DNA of 48,271 nt from the NCBI GenBank assembly GCA_037721555.1, contig JBBJOI010000018.1, positions 1 through 48,271 of the forward strand. The letters run 5' to 3'. Both the position numbers and the translations under genes were made by a program. The DNA comes from Gaiellasilicea sp037721555 (lineage in GTDB: Bacteria; Actinomycetota; Thermoleophilia; Gaiellales; Gaiellaceae). The notes beneath the pieces were generated by a model. It was not told where the DNA came from. It did not search any database and saw only the letters and a program-made list of their open reading frames with translations. Positions 40,885 through 48,271 of this stretch are shown piece by piece (position 1 is the stretch's first letter; each line of letters starts with the position of its first letter).

Positions 40885-40914
40885 TCCGGCGGAGCGCGTG
40901 CACGCTCCGCCGGA
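40885..40914. terminator. Intercistronic 12-bp hairpin between binding protein and ATPase genes
   Basis: TCCGGCGGAGCG (40885-40896) pairs perfectly with CGCTCCGCCGGA (40903-40914) around a 6-nt loop. It lies just after the stop of the binding protein gene and before the ATPase gene. Such hairpins often protect the upstream mRNA and reduce downstream expression, giving more binding protein than transporter. No U-run follows on the minus strand. Confidence 0.65.
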
Positions 40915-40926
40915 ACGTCTTCTCTC

Positions 40927-42006
40927 TTACTTGCAGTACTTCGCGTAGGCGCCGCGGCAGACCTCGCCGCGCTTGAGGAAGCCGTCCTTGAAGAGCAGCG
41001 TGTAGTTGCGCTTCGTGATCGTCACCGGCGTGAGCAGCACAGACGGCACTTGGCGCTTGCCGTCGAACGTCTTGCCGTTGACACCGACCGGCTTCTGGCC
41101 CTTGGCGAGCGAGACGGCCAACTTTGCCGCGGCGCTCGCCTCGGCCTTGATCGCCTTGTAGACGGTCATGCACTGGTCGCCGGCGAGGATGTTCTGGACG
41201 CCCTGCGCCGTCGCGTCCTGCCCGGTGACCGGGATCTTTTGCAGCTTGCGCGCCTTGAGCGCCGAGACGACCGCGTTGCCGAGACCGTCGTTCGCCGCCG
41301 CGACACCCTGAATCTTGTTGCCGGTGCGGGCCAGCATCTGCTCGAAGATCGTCAGCGCTTTCTGGTTGTCCCAGTCGGGCACGGCCTGATCGGGCCCCTT
41401 CGTGAGCGTGCCGTTCTTGAAGAGCGGGTTCAGGACCGACTGGTAGCCGTTGCGGAAGAGCGTGGCGTTGTTGTCGGTGGGCGAGCCGTGCAGCTGCGCG
41501 ATCACCGGCTTCTTCGAGTACGAGCCGTTCGCCTTTAGGCAGTTGACGAGTCCTTGACCCTGGAGGCGACCGACAGCTTCGTTGTTGAAGGAGACGTAGT
41601 ACGCCGTGCTGCCTTTCAGGGTGAGCCGGTCGTAGTCGATCACCTTGGCGCCGCGCGCCTTGGCGAGCGCCTGGATGGCAGCGCCCGAGCCGGAATCGAG
41701 GTTGACGAGCAGGAGCACCTTCGCCCCGTTCGTGAGCGCCTGTTCGGCCTGGGCGCGCTGCTTCTGGCGGTCGCCCTCGGCGTTGACGATGCTGGACGTG
41801 ACCCCAGCAGCCTTGAAGGCGGCAGCGAGGAAGCGGCGGTCCTGCGTCTCCCAGCGCACCGACGACTTCGAATCGGGCAGCAACACCGCGATCTGGGCGT
41901 CCGAGCTCCCGGCGGCGAGGTCGGAGCGGGCGGATGCGGTCGCGGCCAAGAGCCCGAGCGAGGCGAGCAGGGCGAGACCGAGTGTGATGCGCGTGAGCTG
42001 TTGCAC
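40927..42006 (-). CDS. xylF: Sugar ABC transporter substrate-binding protein (XylF-like)
   Basis: 359 residues including a signal peptide (ITLGLALLASLGLLAATASA). The mature part is a periplasmic-binding type I fold: QIAVLLPDSKSSVRWETQDR, then VIDYDRLTLKGSTAYYVSFN and NEAVGRLQG. The YDRL and FNNE motifs are those of D-xylose-binding proteins. GVAAANDGLGNAVVSALKAR is the second-domain signature. Two C-terminal cysteines may pair. AGGAGG lies 4 nt before the GTG at 42006. A xylose-like pentose or related sugar is the likely ligand (inference). Confidence 0.9.
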   Translation of the reverse strand: MQQLTRITLGLALLASLGLLAATASARSDLAAGSSDAQIAVLLPDSKSSVRWETQDRRFLAAAFKAAGVTSSIVNAEGDRQKQRAQAEQALTNGAKVLLLVNLDSGSGAAIQALAKARGAKVIDYDRLTLKGSTAYYVSFNNEAVGRLQGQGLVNCLKANGSYSKKPVIAQLHGSPTDNNATLFRNGYQSVLNPLFKNGTLTKGPDQAVPDWDNQKALTIFEQMLARTGNKIQGVAAANDGLGNAVVSALKARKLQKIPVTGQDATAQGVQNILAGDQCMTVYKAIKAEASAAAKLAVSLAKGQKPVGVNGKTFDGKRQVPSVLLTPVTITKRNYTLLFKDGFLKRGEVCRGAYAKYCK

Positions 42007-42031
42007 GTGACCTCCTGGAAGTTGAGACGCC

Positions 42032-42060
42032 ACGCTACGCCACAATTGGGACGCTTTCAA
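42032..42060 (-). promoter_or_regulatory. Promoter of the ABC transporter operon
   Basis: On the minus strand TTGAAA (42055-42060), a 17-nt spacer and TAGCGT (42032-42037), about 25 nt before the binding protein GTG. A strong AGGAGG then follows, so this is a conventional led transcript. The TTGAAAGCGT part has some look of a LacI-type half-site, but there is no clear palindrome. Confidence 0.5.
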
Positions 42061-42099
42061 CGTGCCGCTGGAAGGCTCTAGACTCCACGAACGCCGGAC

Positions 42100-43569
42100 G
42101 TGCTCACACCCGAGGCCGTGGAGTTCCTGACCGAGCTCGAACGGCGATTCGGCCCGCCCCGCCGGGAGTTGCTCGCCGCGCGGCAGGCGCGTTCCGAGCG
42201 CCTTCGGGCCGGAGAGCTGCCCGACTTCCTCCCCGCGACGAAGGACGTGCGGGACGGCGACTGGAAGGTCGCGCCCGCCCCGCCGGAGCTACAGGACCGA
42301 CGGGTCGAGATCACCGGGCCCGTCGACCGGAAGATGGTGATCAACGCGCTGAACTCCGGTGCCCGCATGTTCATGGCCGACTTCGAGGACTCGAACTCGC
42401 CGACATGGCAGAACTGCCTCGAGGGGCAGGTGAACCTGACGGATGCGCTCGACGGGACGATCTCGCTCGAGCAGGGGGAGAAGAGCTACCGGCTGAACGA
42501 CAGGACTGCAACGCTGCTCGTGCGCCCTCGCGGCTGGCACCTCGCCGAGCGCCACTTCGAGGTGGACGGGCAGCCGATCTCCGCGAGCCTCTTCGACTTC
42601 GGGCTCTTCTTCCTCCGCAACCACGCACGCGGCGGACGCTTCTTCTACCTCCCGAAGCTCGAGAGCCATCTCGAGGCGCGGCTCTGGAACGACGTCTTCG
42701 TCTGGTCGCAGGCCGAGCTCGGGGTACCGCGGGGGACGATCCGGGCGACTGTCCTGATCGAGACGATCCTCGCCGCGTTCGAGATGGACGAGATCCTCTT
42801 TGAGCTGCGTGCGCATTCGGCCGGGCTGAACGCGGGCCGCTGGGACTACATCTTCTCCGTGATCAAGAAGCTCGGCCATCGGCCGGAGTTCGTACTCCCC
42901 GACCGTGCCGCCGTGACGATGGCGGTGCCGTTCATGCGGGCGTACACGGAGTTGCTCGTGAAGACGTGCCACCGGCGCGGGGCGCACGCGATCGGCGGGA
43001 TGGCGGCGTTCATCCCCTCACGGCGCGACCCCGAGGTGAACGCCGTTGCGCTTGCGAAGGTGCGCGAGGACAAGGAGCGCGAGGCCGGCCAGGGCTTCGA
43101 CGGCACGTGGGTCGCGCACCCCGACCTCGTGCCTCTCGCCACCGAGATCTTCGACGGCGTCCTCGGGCAGCGGCCGAACCAGCTCGAGCGGCCGCGTGTG
43201 CAGGTATTGGCCGCCGCCCCCCGGCGGCTAGCGGGCGGGGCGACGCCTGGGGAGATCACGGAGGAAGGGCTCCTCAACAACGTCTCCGTCGGGATCCAGT
43301 ATCTCGCCGCCTGGCTCCGTGGGTCGGGCGCGGTGGCGATCTTCAACCTGATGGAGGACGCCGCGACGTCCGAGATCTCCCGCTCGCAGGTCTGGCAGTG
43401 GCTCCGCCACGGCGAGGTCGAGCGCGAGGACGTCCGCCGTGCAATCGCTGAGGAGACAGCGAGGCTCGGGGAGGGCTTCGGCGAGGCGCGGGAGCTCTTC
43501 GAGCAGGTGGCGCTGGGGGACGAGTTCGTCGAGTTCCTGACACTGCCGGCGTACGAGCGGCTCGATTAG
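42100..43569 (+). CDS. aceB: Malate synthase A
   Basis: A 489-residue malate synthase A, condensing glyoxylate with acetyl-CoA. ADFEDSNSPTWQNCLEGQVN (about residues 89-108), PRGWHLAERH (about 142-151), LPKLESHLEARLWNDVF (about 184-200) and LIETILAAFEMDEI (about 218-231) are family blocks. The catalytic Asp region is LMEDAATSEISRSQVWQW near the C-terminus. No isocitrate lyase gene is in the window, so the rest of the glyoxylate shunt must lie elsewhere. The start is GTG at 42100 with TAGACT (42079-42084) as a possible -10 box. Confidence 0.95.
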   Translation: MLTPEAVEFLTELERRFGPPRRELLAARQARSERLRAGELPDFLPATKDVRDGDWKVAPAPPELQDRRVEITGPVDRKMVINALNSGARMFMADFEDSNSPTWQNCLEGQVNLTDALDGTISLEQGEKSYRLNDRTATLLVRPRGWHLAERHFEVDGQPISASLFDFGLFFLRNHARGGRFFYLPKLESHLEARLWNDVFVWSQAELGVPRGTIRATVLIETILAAFEMDEILFELRAHSAGLNAGRWDYIFSVIKKLGHRPEFVLPDRAAVTMAVPFMRAYTELLVKTCHRRGAHAIGGMAAFIPSRRDPEVNAVALAKVREDKEREAGQGFDGTWVAHPDLVPLATEIFDGVLGQRPNQLERPRVQVLAAAPRRLAGGATPGEITEEGLLNNVSVGIQYLAAWLRGSGAVAIFNLMEDAATSEISRSQVWQWLRHGEVEREDVRRAIAEETARLGEGFGEARELFEQVALGDEFVEFLTLPAYERLD

Positions 43570-43579
43570 TCGCCGCTGA

Positions 43580-43601
43580 GGCTCCGCCAGCCCGGGGAGC
43601 C
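43580..43601. terminator. Possible hairpin terminator between convergent genes
   Basis: GGCTCC (43580-43585) and GGAGCC (43596-43601) pair around a 10-nt loop in the short gap between malate synthase and the lipoprotein gene. The stem is short and lacks a U-run, so this is a weak call. Confidence 0.3.
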
Positions 43602-43617
43602 GCCGGCAGGCCGTTCA

Positions 43618-44253
43618 TTAGTCGCCGGCGACGAAGAACTGCCAATCGCCGTCGGCAGTGATGGCGGTGCGGTAGCCGAGGTAGCCGCTGCCGCCGCTCT
43701 TCATCGAGTCGACCTGCTCTTGCGTGTACAGACCGGCGTCGACAATCGCCTGCCAATCGGCAGCGGCCGGTGACTCCTGATACGCCGTCGGCCAGGCGTA
43801 GGAGCCGGTCTCGTTGCGCGTGAGGGGCAGCGTCAGGATGGCGGCGAGCGCACGCATCGGCTTCGGCCCAGGCTCCTCCTCGGCGGCCTCCTCCCGCTCC
43901 CGCCAGAACGCGGCCGCCGACTCGTCGGCGCCGTAGCTGTAGGTGAAGCCCTCGCCCTCCTCGAGCGCGACCTCCTCGAGCGTCTCGTAGTCGCACGCGA
44001 CGGCAGCGTCGAACACCCGCTGGCGGACGTCCGCCACCGCGGGCGGCAGATCCTGCTCGGGCAAGACCACTCGGAGCCCGGCTGTCGAGCACTCGACTTC
44101 CGGCTCGGTGGGCTCGGTTACGGTCTCGGTGCTCGTCACCGTCTTAGTGACGGTCACCGGCTCGGACGGCGCCGCGTCCTCGGAATCGTCTGAGCCACAG
44201 CCGGCAAGCGCGAGGAGAAGCGCGCCGAAAGCGGCGGTGAGCGCGAGCCTCAT
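43618..44253 (-). CDS. Lipoprotein, unknown function
   Basis: 211 residues. LLALAGC at residues about 13-19 is a good lipobox, followed by a Ser/Thr/Glu-rich linker with VTVTKTVTSTETVTEPTEPE. The globular part (about 55-211) has two Cys (EVECSTAG, VACDYET) that may pair. It includes QRVFDAAVACDYETLEEVAL and ends with GYRTAITADGDWQFFVAGD. The layout resembles NTF2-like extracytoplasmic domains but I cannot name the family. Confidence 0.78.
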   Translation of the reverse strand: MRLALTAAFGALLLALAGCGSDDSEDAAPSEPVTVTKTVTSTETVTEPTEPEVECSTAGLRVVLPEQDLPPAVADVRQRVFDAAVACDYETLEEVALEEGEGFTYSYGADESAAAFWREREEAAEEEPGPKPMRALAAILTLPLTRNETGSYAWPTAYQESPAAADWQAIVDAGLYTQEQVDSMKSGGSGYLGYRTAITADGDWQFFVAGD

Positions 44254-44292
44254 GCTGTTCTCTCTAGCAGACGCGGCTCGAGGCGGGCGAGC

Positions 44293-45384
44293 TCAGGGGG
44301 CAACGAGCACCCGTCCCGGCTCACCGGCCAGGCTGGCCCTGAACGCCTCGTCTGCCCGCTCGAGCGAGAAGCTCGGGCCGACGAGGCTCTCGAGCTCGAG
44401 CTCGCCGCCGCGCACCAGCTCCAGCAGGTGCGGCAGGGCCACTGCAGGATCCTCGGAGCCGTAGATCGTCCCCGTCAGCGTCTTCTCGCGATTCGTGAAG
44501 TCGAGCGGATCGAGCGAGAGCCGCGCGCCCGCGGCCGGCAGCCCCACGACGACGGCGGTACCCCCGCCCCGCGTCCAGCGCAGGGCGAGCGCCGTCGTCT
44601 CCGGGGCGCCGACCGCGTCGAAGGCGACGTCCACGCCCTCGGGGTCCAGCGCGCGCATCGCCGTCCGAACGTCGTCGGGCGCGCACGCGGCGGTCGCCCC
44701 CACGCGCAGGGCCTGCTCGCGCCGGGCGGCGACCGGGTCGACGACGAGCACGGCGGCGGCTCCTGCGATCCGCGCTCCCTGCACGACGAATTGGCCGACG
44801 CCTCCGGCGCCGATCACGAACGCGGTGAAGCCGGGCTCGGGGCGAGCGGCGTTGAGCACGGCTCCCACCCCCGTCAGCGCAGCGCAACCGAGGAGCGCCG
44901 CCTGCTCGAGCGGGACGTCGTTTCCGAGCGGCAGCGCCGCGGCCGCCGCGACGACGACGCGCTCGGCGAGCGCGCCGGTCGCGGTGCCGCGGTAGACGGT
45001 CTCTCCGTTGAGACTCAGACCGGTACGGCCGCCGAGGAGGGTGCCGCGCCCGATCGCGGTCGAGAGCGGCCCGCACGCAGCCGGACGGTTCCGGCGGCAG
45101 GCGCCGCAGTCTCCGCAAGCGGGCGCCCACGACAGAACGACGGCGTCGCCCTGGCGTAGCCCCTCAACCTCGTCGCCGACGCCCTCGACGATCCCGGCTC
45201 CCTCGTGCCCCAGCACGATCGGCATCGGCCGCTCCCACTCGCCCTTGTACGAGTGCAAGTCTGTGCCGCACACGCCTACGGCGGCCATGCGGACGACCAC
45301 CTCGTGCGGCTGCGGCTCCTCGACCTCGAGCTCGCGGACGTCGAGCCGGCCCGGCTTCCACATGATTGCTGCACGCGTCCTCAT
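44293..45384 (-). CDS. Zinc-dependent alcohol dehydrogenase family protein
   Basis: A 363-residue medium-chain dehydrogenase. GVCGTDLHSYKG (about residues 37-48) and GHEGAGIVEGVGDEV (about 59-73) carry the catalytic zinc ligands. CGDCGACRRNRPAAC (about 89-103) is the structural zinc lobe, and IGAGGVGQFVVQGA is the NAD site. It is coupled by ATGA overlap to the SDR upstream, so the two may act in sequence on one alcohol or polyol. The substrate is unknown. Confidence 0.93.
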   Translation of the reverse strand: MRTRAAIMWKPGRLDVRELEVEEPQPHEVVVRMAAVGVCGTDLHSYKGEWERPMPIVLGHEGAGIVEGVGDEVEGLRQGDAVVLSWAPACGDCGACRRNRPAACGPLSTAIGRGTLLGGRTGLSLNGETVYRGTATGALAERVVVAAAAALPLGNDVPLEQAALLGCAALTGVGAVLNAARPEPGFTAFVIGAGGVGQFVVQGARIAGAAAVLVVDPVAARREQALRVGATAACAPDDVRTAMRALDPEGVDVAFDAVGAPETTALALRWTRGGGTAVVVGLPAAGARLSLDPLDFTNREKTLTGTIYGSEDPAVALPHLLELVRGGELELESLVGPSFSLERADEAFRASLAGEPGRVLVAP

Positions 45385-46103
45385 CGCATCAGCATCCCAC
45401 CGTTGACGTCCAGGGTCGCACCGGTCACGAAACCGGCTGCGTCGGACGCGAGATAGGCAACAGCCGCAGCGACCTCCTCGGGTCGGCCGAGCCGGCCGAC
45501 CGGAATTCCCTTCAGCATCGCCTCGATCCGCTCGGGTGGCACGCTCGCCACCATCAGGCCGTCGATGGCGGCCGGGGCAACAGCGTTGACGGTTACACCC
45601 GCTGGCGCGAGCTCCGTCGCAGCGTGCCTCGTCAAGGCCACGATCGCCGCCTTCGACGTCGCGTAATGGACACCGGTCACGGCGCGGCCCGCCTGGCCGG
45701 CGACCGAGGCGAGATTGACGATGCGGCCGCGACGGCGGTCGCGCATCTGGGCGCCCACGACGCGGCAGCCGAGATAGGTGCCGCGCAGGTTCGTCGCCAG
45801 CACGTCGTCCCACTCGTCCAGGTCGATCTCCCAGAACGAGCGAAGCTCGGTTCGAGCTGCGTTGTTGACGAGCACGACGACTTCACCCGCCTTGGCCAGC
45901 AAGCGCTCCCAGGAACCCGGATCGCGCACGTCGTGCTCGAATGCAAGCGCCCGTTCCCCGAGCTCGCCGGCGAGCCGCTCGACGCCTTCGACGTTCAGAT
46001 CGGCCAGCACGACGCGATCGCCGTCCGCGTGCAGTCGCCGCGCGATTGCCTCGCCGAGTCCTCGCGCCGCGCCGGTCACGACCGCGGTGCGGATCTCCTC
46101 CAC
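45381..46103 (-). CDS. Short-chain dehydrogenase/reductase
   Basis: 240 residues. VVTGAARGLGEAIA (about residues 7-20) binds the cofactor and ADLNVEG has an Asp after strand 2, which favours NAD. VNNAA, NLASVAGQ and YATSKAA are the catalytic blocks, and the C-terminus TGATLDVNGGM is typical of the FabG-like group. I prefer GTG at 46103 over GTG 46136 because CATAAT lies exactly 6 nt upstream of it, matching the leaderless pattern seen elsewhere. It is coupled to the zinc dehydrogenase downstream. Confidence 0.9.
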   Translation of the reverse strand: MEEIRTAVVTGAARGLGEAIARRLHADGDRVVLADLNVEGVERLAGELGERALAFEHDVRDPGSWERLLAKAGEVVVLVNNAARTELRSFWEIDLDEWDDVLATNLRGTYLGCRVVGAQMRDRRRGRIVNLASVAGQAGRAVTGVHYATSKAAIVALTRHAATELAPAGVTVNAVAPAAIDGLMVASVPPERIEAMLKGIPVGRLGRPEEVAAAVAYLASDAAGFVTGATLDVNGGMLMR

Positions 46104-46109
46104 ACCTGG

Positions 46110-46115
46110 ATTATG
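46110..46115 (-). promoter_or_regulatory. Probable -10 box of the SDR/ADH operon (leaderless)
   Basis: On the minus strand CATAAT (five of six matches to TATAAT) is followed by 6 nt (CCAGGT) and GTG. No convincing -35 is visible. Confidence 0.45.
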
Positions 46116-46273
46116 GCCGAGCGATAGCCTCCGCACGTGAAAGGTTCGAGTTCAGCCTCCTCCACCGGCGCGTTCCTCGAGCGCCGACCGCAGTGCACGG
46201 CAGGAGTGGACAGAGGGAGGAGGACGGCCCTGGAGAGCCGGGTACTGCAAGCGCGTCAGGCCAGGGGCGCGTT

Positions 46274-46477
46274 GTGAGTGACCAGGCGAGCGTGAGCCTC
46301 TTGCGCTGGCTGCGGCGGCAGCTCCGCGAGCCGACGCCGTGGCGGGAGCGTCTCGAGGCCGCGGTCGCGAACGACGATCCGGAGGAGGCACGCCGTCTGC
46401 TCGGGAGGATGGACTTCACGGACGCTCAGCGCCGGCACGTCGCCGGCCTGATCGAGCGCTGGGAGGCACGACGATGA
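46274..46477 (+). CDS. Small hypothetical protein (67 residues)
   Basis: 67 residues from GTG 46274: VSDQASVSLLRWLRRQLREP, then helices with ERLEAAVANDDPEEARRLLG and RRHVAGLIERWEARR. It is soluble, charged and helical. Its stop overlaps the ATG of the next gene (ATGA), which supports it being real. No family is recognised. Confidence 0.6.
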   Translation: MSDQASVSLLRWLRRQLREPTPWRERLEAAVANDDPEEARRLLGRMDFTDAQRRHVAGLIERWEARR

Positions 46478-46872
46478 GCGCCGACGGCAACGCGAGGCTC
46501 GTCCGGCACATCTTCGACGCGTTTGCGCGCAGGGAAGGCTTCGCGCTCCGCGACTGCTTCGCAGAGGACGCGGTCTGGCACGTCCCGGGCGCGAGCGTCA
46601 TGGCGGGGACCTACCGCGGCCGGAGCGAGATCTTCCGGTTCCTGACGAGGCTCCCGCGGGAGACCGGCGGCACCTACGGCTCCCGGCTCATCGACGTGCT
46701 CGCCAGCAAGGATCGCGCGGCGGCGCTGTACCGCGCGTTCGGGCAGCGCAACGGCAGCTCGCTCGACATCGACCAGCTGCTCCTGTTCACGATCAGGGAC
46801 GGCCTCGTCGCCGACGTGCTCGCGCTCCCCAACGATCCGGCCGCCTTCGAGCGGTTCTGGTGCTCCGGCTAG
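46474..46872 (+). CDS. SnoaL-like NTF2-fold protein
   Basis: 132 residues of the NTF2/SnoaL-like fold: RLVRHIFDAFARREGFALRD, then CFAEDAVWHVPGASVMAGTY with the usual W-H in the pocket, and GRSEIFRFLTRLP. Such proteins act as small hydrolases, isomerases or binding proteins; the ligand is not predictable. It is coupled to the 67-residue gene upstream and convergent with the FAH-family gene 7 nt away. Confidence 0.85.
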   Translation: MSADGNARLVRHIFDAFARREGFALRDCFAEDAVWHVPGASVMAGTYRGRSEIFRFLTRLPRETGGTYGSRLIDVLASKDRAAALYRAFGQRNGSSLDIDQLLLFTIRDGLVADVLALPNDPAAFERFWCSG

Positions 46873-46879
46873 TCCCTGG

Positions 46880-47527
46880 TCAACCGCGGACGGGGTTCGT
46901 CAGCGTGCCGACCCCTTCGATCTCGACCGTCACCTCGTCACCGTCCGCCAGGTAGAGCGGCGGGTCGCGGAACTCGCCGACGCCCGCGGGGGTGCCCGTG
47001 AGGATCAGATCGCCGGGCTCGAGCGTGATCGCCTCTGCGGCGAACGCGATCAGCTCCGGGACCGAGAAGATCAGATCGGAGGTCGTCCCGTCCTGCCGCA
47101 CCTCCCCGTTCACGAGGCACCGGATCCGGAGCGCGCCGGGGTCGTGGATCTCGGCGGCGGGCACGAGCTCCGGCCCGACAGGGCAGAAGGTGTCGAGCGA
47201 CTTGCCGCGGGTGTACTGCTTGTCGCCGCGCTGCAGATCCCGAGCGCTAACGTCGTTCGCACAGAGGTAGCCGCGTACAGCCTCGAGCGCGTTGTCGACG
47301 GAGACGCCCTTCACGCGCGATCCGATCACGACGGCGAGCTCCGCCTCGTAGTCGACGGCGCTCGAGATCGGCGGCAGCACGATCGGGTCGCCCGGCCCGA
47401 TCAGCGACGTCGCCCACTTGGCGAAGAGCATCGGGCGCTCCGGCGGCCGCCGATCCTGCTCCACGGCATGGGAGCTGTAGTTCAACCCGACGCAGAGGAT
47501 CTTGCCCGGCCGCTCGATCGGCAGCAC
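46880..47527 (-). CDS. Fumarylacetoacetate hydrolase-family protein
   Basis: A 215-residue FAH-fold enzyme. KILCVGLNYSSHAVEQ (about residues 9-24) is the N-terminal motif with the catalytic His. DYEAELAVVIG (about 59-69) has two metal Glu, and NDVSARDLQ (about 90-98) the metal Asp. LILTGTPAGVGEFRDPP is the signature near the C-terminus. The family includes fumarylpyruvate, acylpyruvate and 2-oxo-hept-3-ene-dioate hydrolases. The short form without the large N-terminal domain fits an acylpyruvase or oxaloacetate decarboxylase-type enzyme. Confidence 0.92.
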   Translation of the reverse strand: MLPIERPGKILCVGLNYSSHAVEQDRRPPERPMLFAKWATSLIGPGDPIVLPPISSAVDYEAELAVVIGSRVKGVSVDNALEAVRGYLCANDVSARDLQRGDKQYTRGKSLDTFCPVGPELVPAAEIHDPGALRIRCLVNGEVRQDGTTSDLIFSVPELIAFAAEAITLEPGDLILTGTPAGVGEFRDPPLYLADGDEVTVEIEGVGTLTNPVRG

Positions 47528-47533
47528 CGCGCG

Positions 47534-48271
47534 CTAGTCCTCGCCGTCGGCGCGGTCGTCGCTCGGGCCGAGGAACTCGACCTCGAGCCGCTGGATCCGC
47601 GAGCCTTCCATCTGGAGGACGCGGAGGACGGTGCCGTCGGGCTCGATCTCGTCCCCCACCTCGGGCGCTCGCCCGAGCCGCCCGAAGACGTAGCCGGCCA
47701 TCGTGTGGTAGTCGCCCAGCTCGATCTCAGTCCCGAACTGCTCGTTGAAGTCGTCGATCGGAAAGGTGCCGTCGATCCGGATGCGCCGCTCGTCGACCCG
47801 CTCCACCGACTCGTCCGGCAGGTCGTACTCGTCCTCGATCTCGCCGACGATCTCCTCGAGCAGGTCCTCGAGGGTGACGATCCCCTGCATGGCGCCGTAC
47901 TCGTCGACGACGACCGCCATGTGTTGGTTCTGCTTCCGGAACTCCGCGAGCAGCGCCGCGAGATCCTTCGTCTCAGGGACGATGTAGGAGGGCCGCAGCA
48001 GCGACTCGAGCTCCACGCTCGCGATCCCGCCGCCGTGCATCGCCGTGAAGAGGTCGCGAACGTGCAGGACGCCGATGATGTTGTCCAGCGACCCCAGGTA
48101 GACGGGGTAGCGGGTGTAGGGCGAGGACATGAGCGCCGCGAGCGCCTCCTCGGGCGGGAGATCGCCCGAGAGTGCGACTACCTGCGGCCGCGGCACCATC
48201 ACCTCGTGGACTTCCTTGTCCGCGAAGTCGAAGACCTTGTAGAGCATCTCCTCCTCGGTCGTCGCGATCAC
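47534..48271 (-). CDS. CorC/HlyC-family CBS-pair protein (partial)
   Basis: The C-terminal 245 residues of a hemolysin-related CNNM/CorC transporter. The N-terminal DUF21 membrane domain lies beyond the window. The visible part has two CBS motifs (about residues 22-78 of the fragment, VMVPRPQVVAL and onward; then about 88-145 with HMAVVVDEYGAMQGIVTLED). The CorC/HlyC transporter-associated domain (about 160-235) follows, containing FPIDDFNEQFG and the DYHTMAGYVFGRLG motif. These proteins are associated with Mg and Co efflux. The FAH gene follows 6 nt downstream on the same strand. Confidence 0.94.
   Translation of the reverse strand: MIATTEEEMLYKVFDFADKEVHEVMVPRPQVVALSGDLPPEEALAALMSSPYTRYPVYLGSLDNIIGVLHVRDLFTAMHGGGIASVELESLLRPSYIVPETKDLAALLAEFRKQNQHMAVVVDEYGAMQGIVTLEDLLEEIVGEIEDEYDLPDESVERVDERRIRIDGTFPIDDFNEQFGTEIELGDYHTMAGYVFGRLGRAPEVGDEIEPDGTVLRVLQMEGSRIQRLEVEFLGPSDDRADGED

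Overview
The window is very GC-rich (about two thirds or more G+C by eye) and tightly packed, with many 4-nt start/stop overlaps and many GTG starts. Several families are typical of actinobacteria: a Mec/CysO/CysM sulfur-carrier route, paired dynamin-like GTPases, a PspC protein, a YfcD-like HhH-GPD glycosylase family and HxlR regulators. I infer a high-GC actinobacterium, probably Thermoleophilia (Gaiellales/Solirubrobacterales-like). This rests on remembered family distributions, not on a search. I saw no rRNA, tRNA, CRISPR array, transposase or prophage. The window looks chromosomal.

Layout. 1-5.5 kb (minus): a nei-type DNA glycosylase, an unrecognised protein, a DUF2867-type SDR with no normal start codon, a bicupin, ParA, and the start of a Pro/Gln-rich protein that may be FtsZ-like. 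5.5-14.6 kb: a small membrane protein, two dynamin-like GTPases in one operon with a UV damage endonuclease, and the large helicase Lhr. 14.6-15.6 kb (plus): a two-gene split borosin RiPP locus, made of a precursor peptide and an alpha-N-methyltransferase. This is the most interesting system here. 15.6-22.7 kb: a cyclase/AAA/TPR regulator, a 53-residue membrane protein, a HhH-GPD glycosylase, a phospholipase-D-like protein, a secreted protein, a DUF1835 gene split by an apparent frameshift, and a PspC protein. 22.9-31.8 kb: acyl-CoA dehydrogenase, VOC protein, amidohydrolase, HxlR regulator, two M20 peptidases, a primary-type sigma factor and a TPR protein. 32.1-35.0 kb (plus): rhodanese-E1, a CysO-like carrier, CysM and a JAMM protease, together a cysteine synthesis operon using protein-bound thiocarboxylate. 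35.0-38.8 kb: Cu/Zn SOD, lipoprotein, cupredoxin, aldo/keto reductase, degenerate MBL-like protein and SDR. 38.9-43.6 kb: a xylose-type ABC transporter and malate synthase. 43.6 kb to the end: lipoprotein, SDR plus zinc dehydrogenase, a SnoaL-like protein, an FAH-family hydrolase and the C-terminal part of a CorC/HlyC protein.

Two window-wide patterns stand out. First, several GTG start codons lie 6-7 nt after a TANNNT-like box with no Shine-Dalgarno sequence, which suggests leaderless mRNAs. Second, two intergenic palindromes at 26446-26614 and 38053-38139 share 34-nt arms and end sequences. Both sit between convergent genes, and most of their arm differences would be G-U pairs in the plus-strand RNA.
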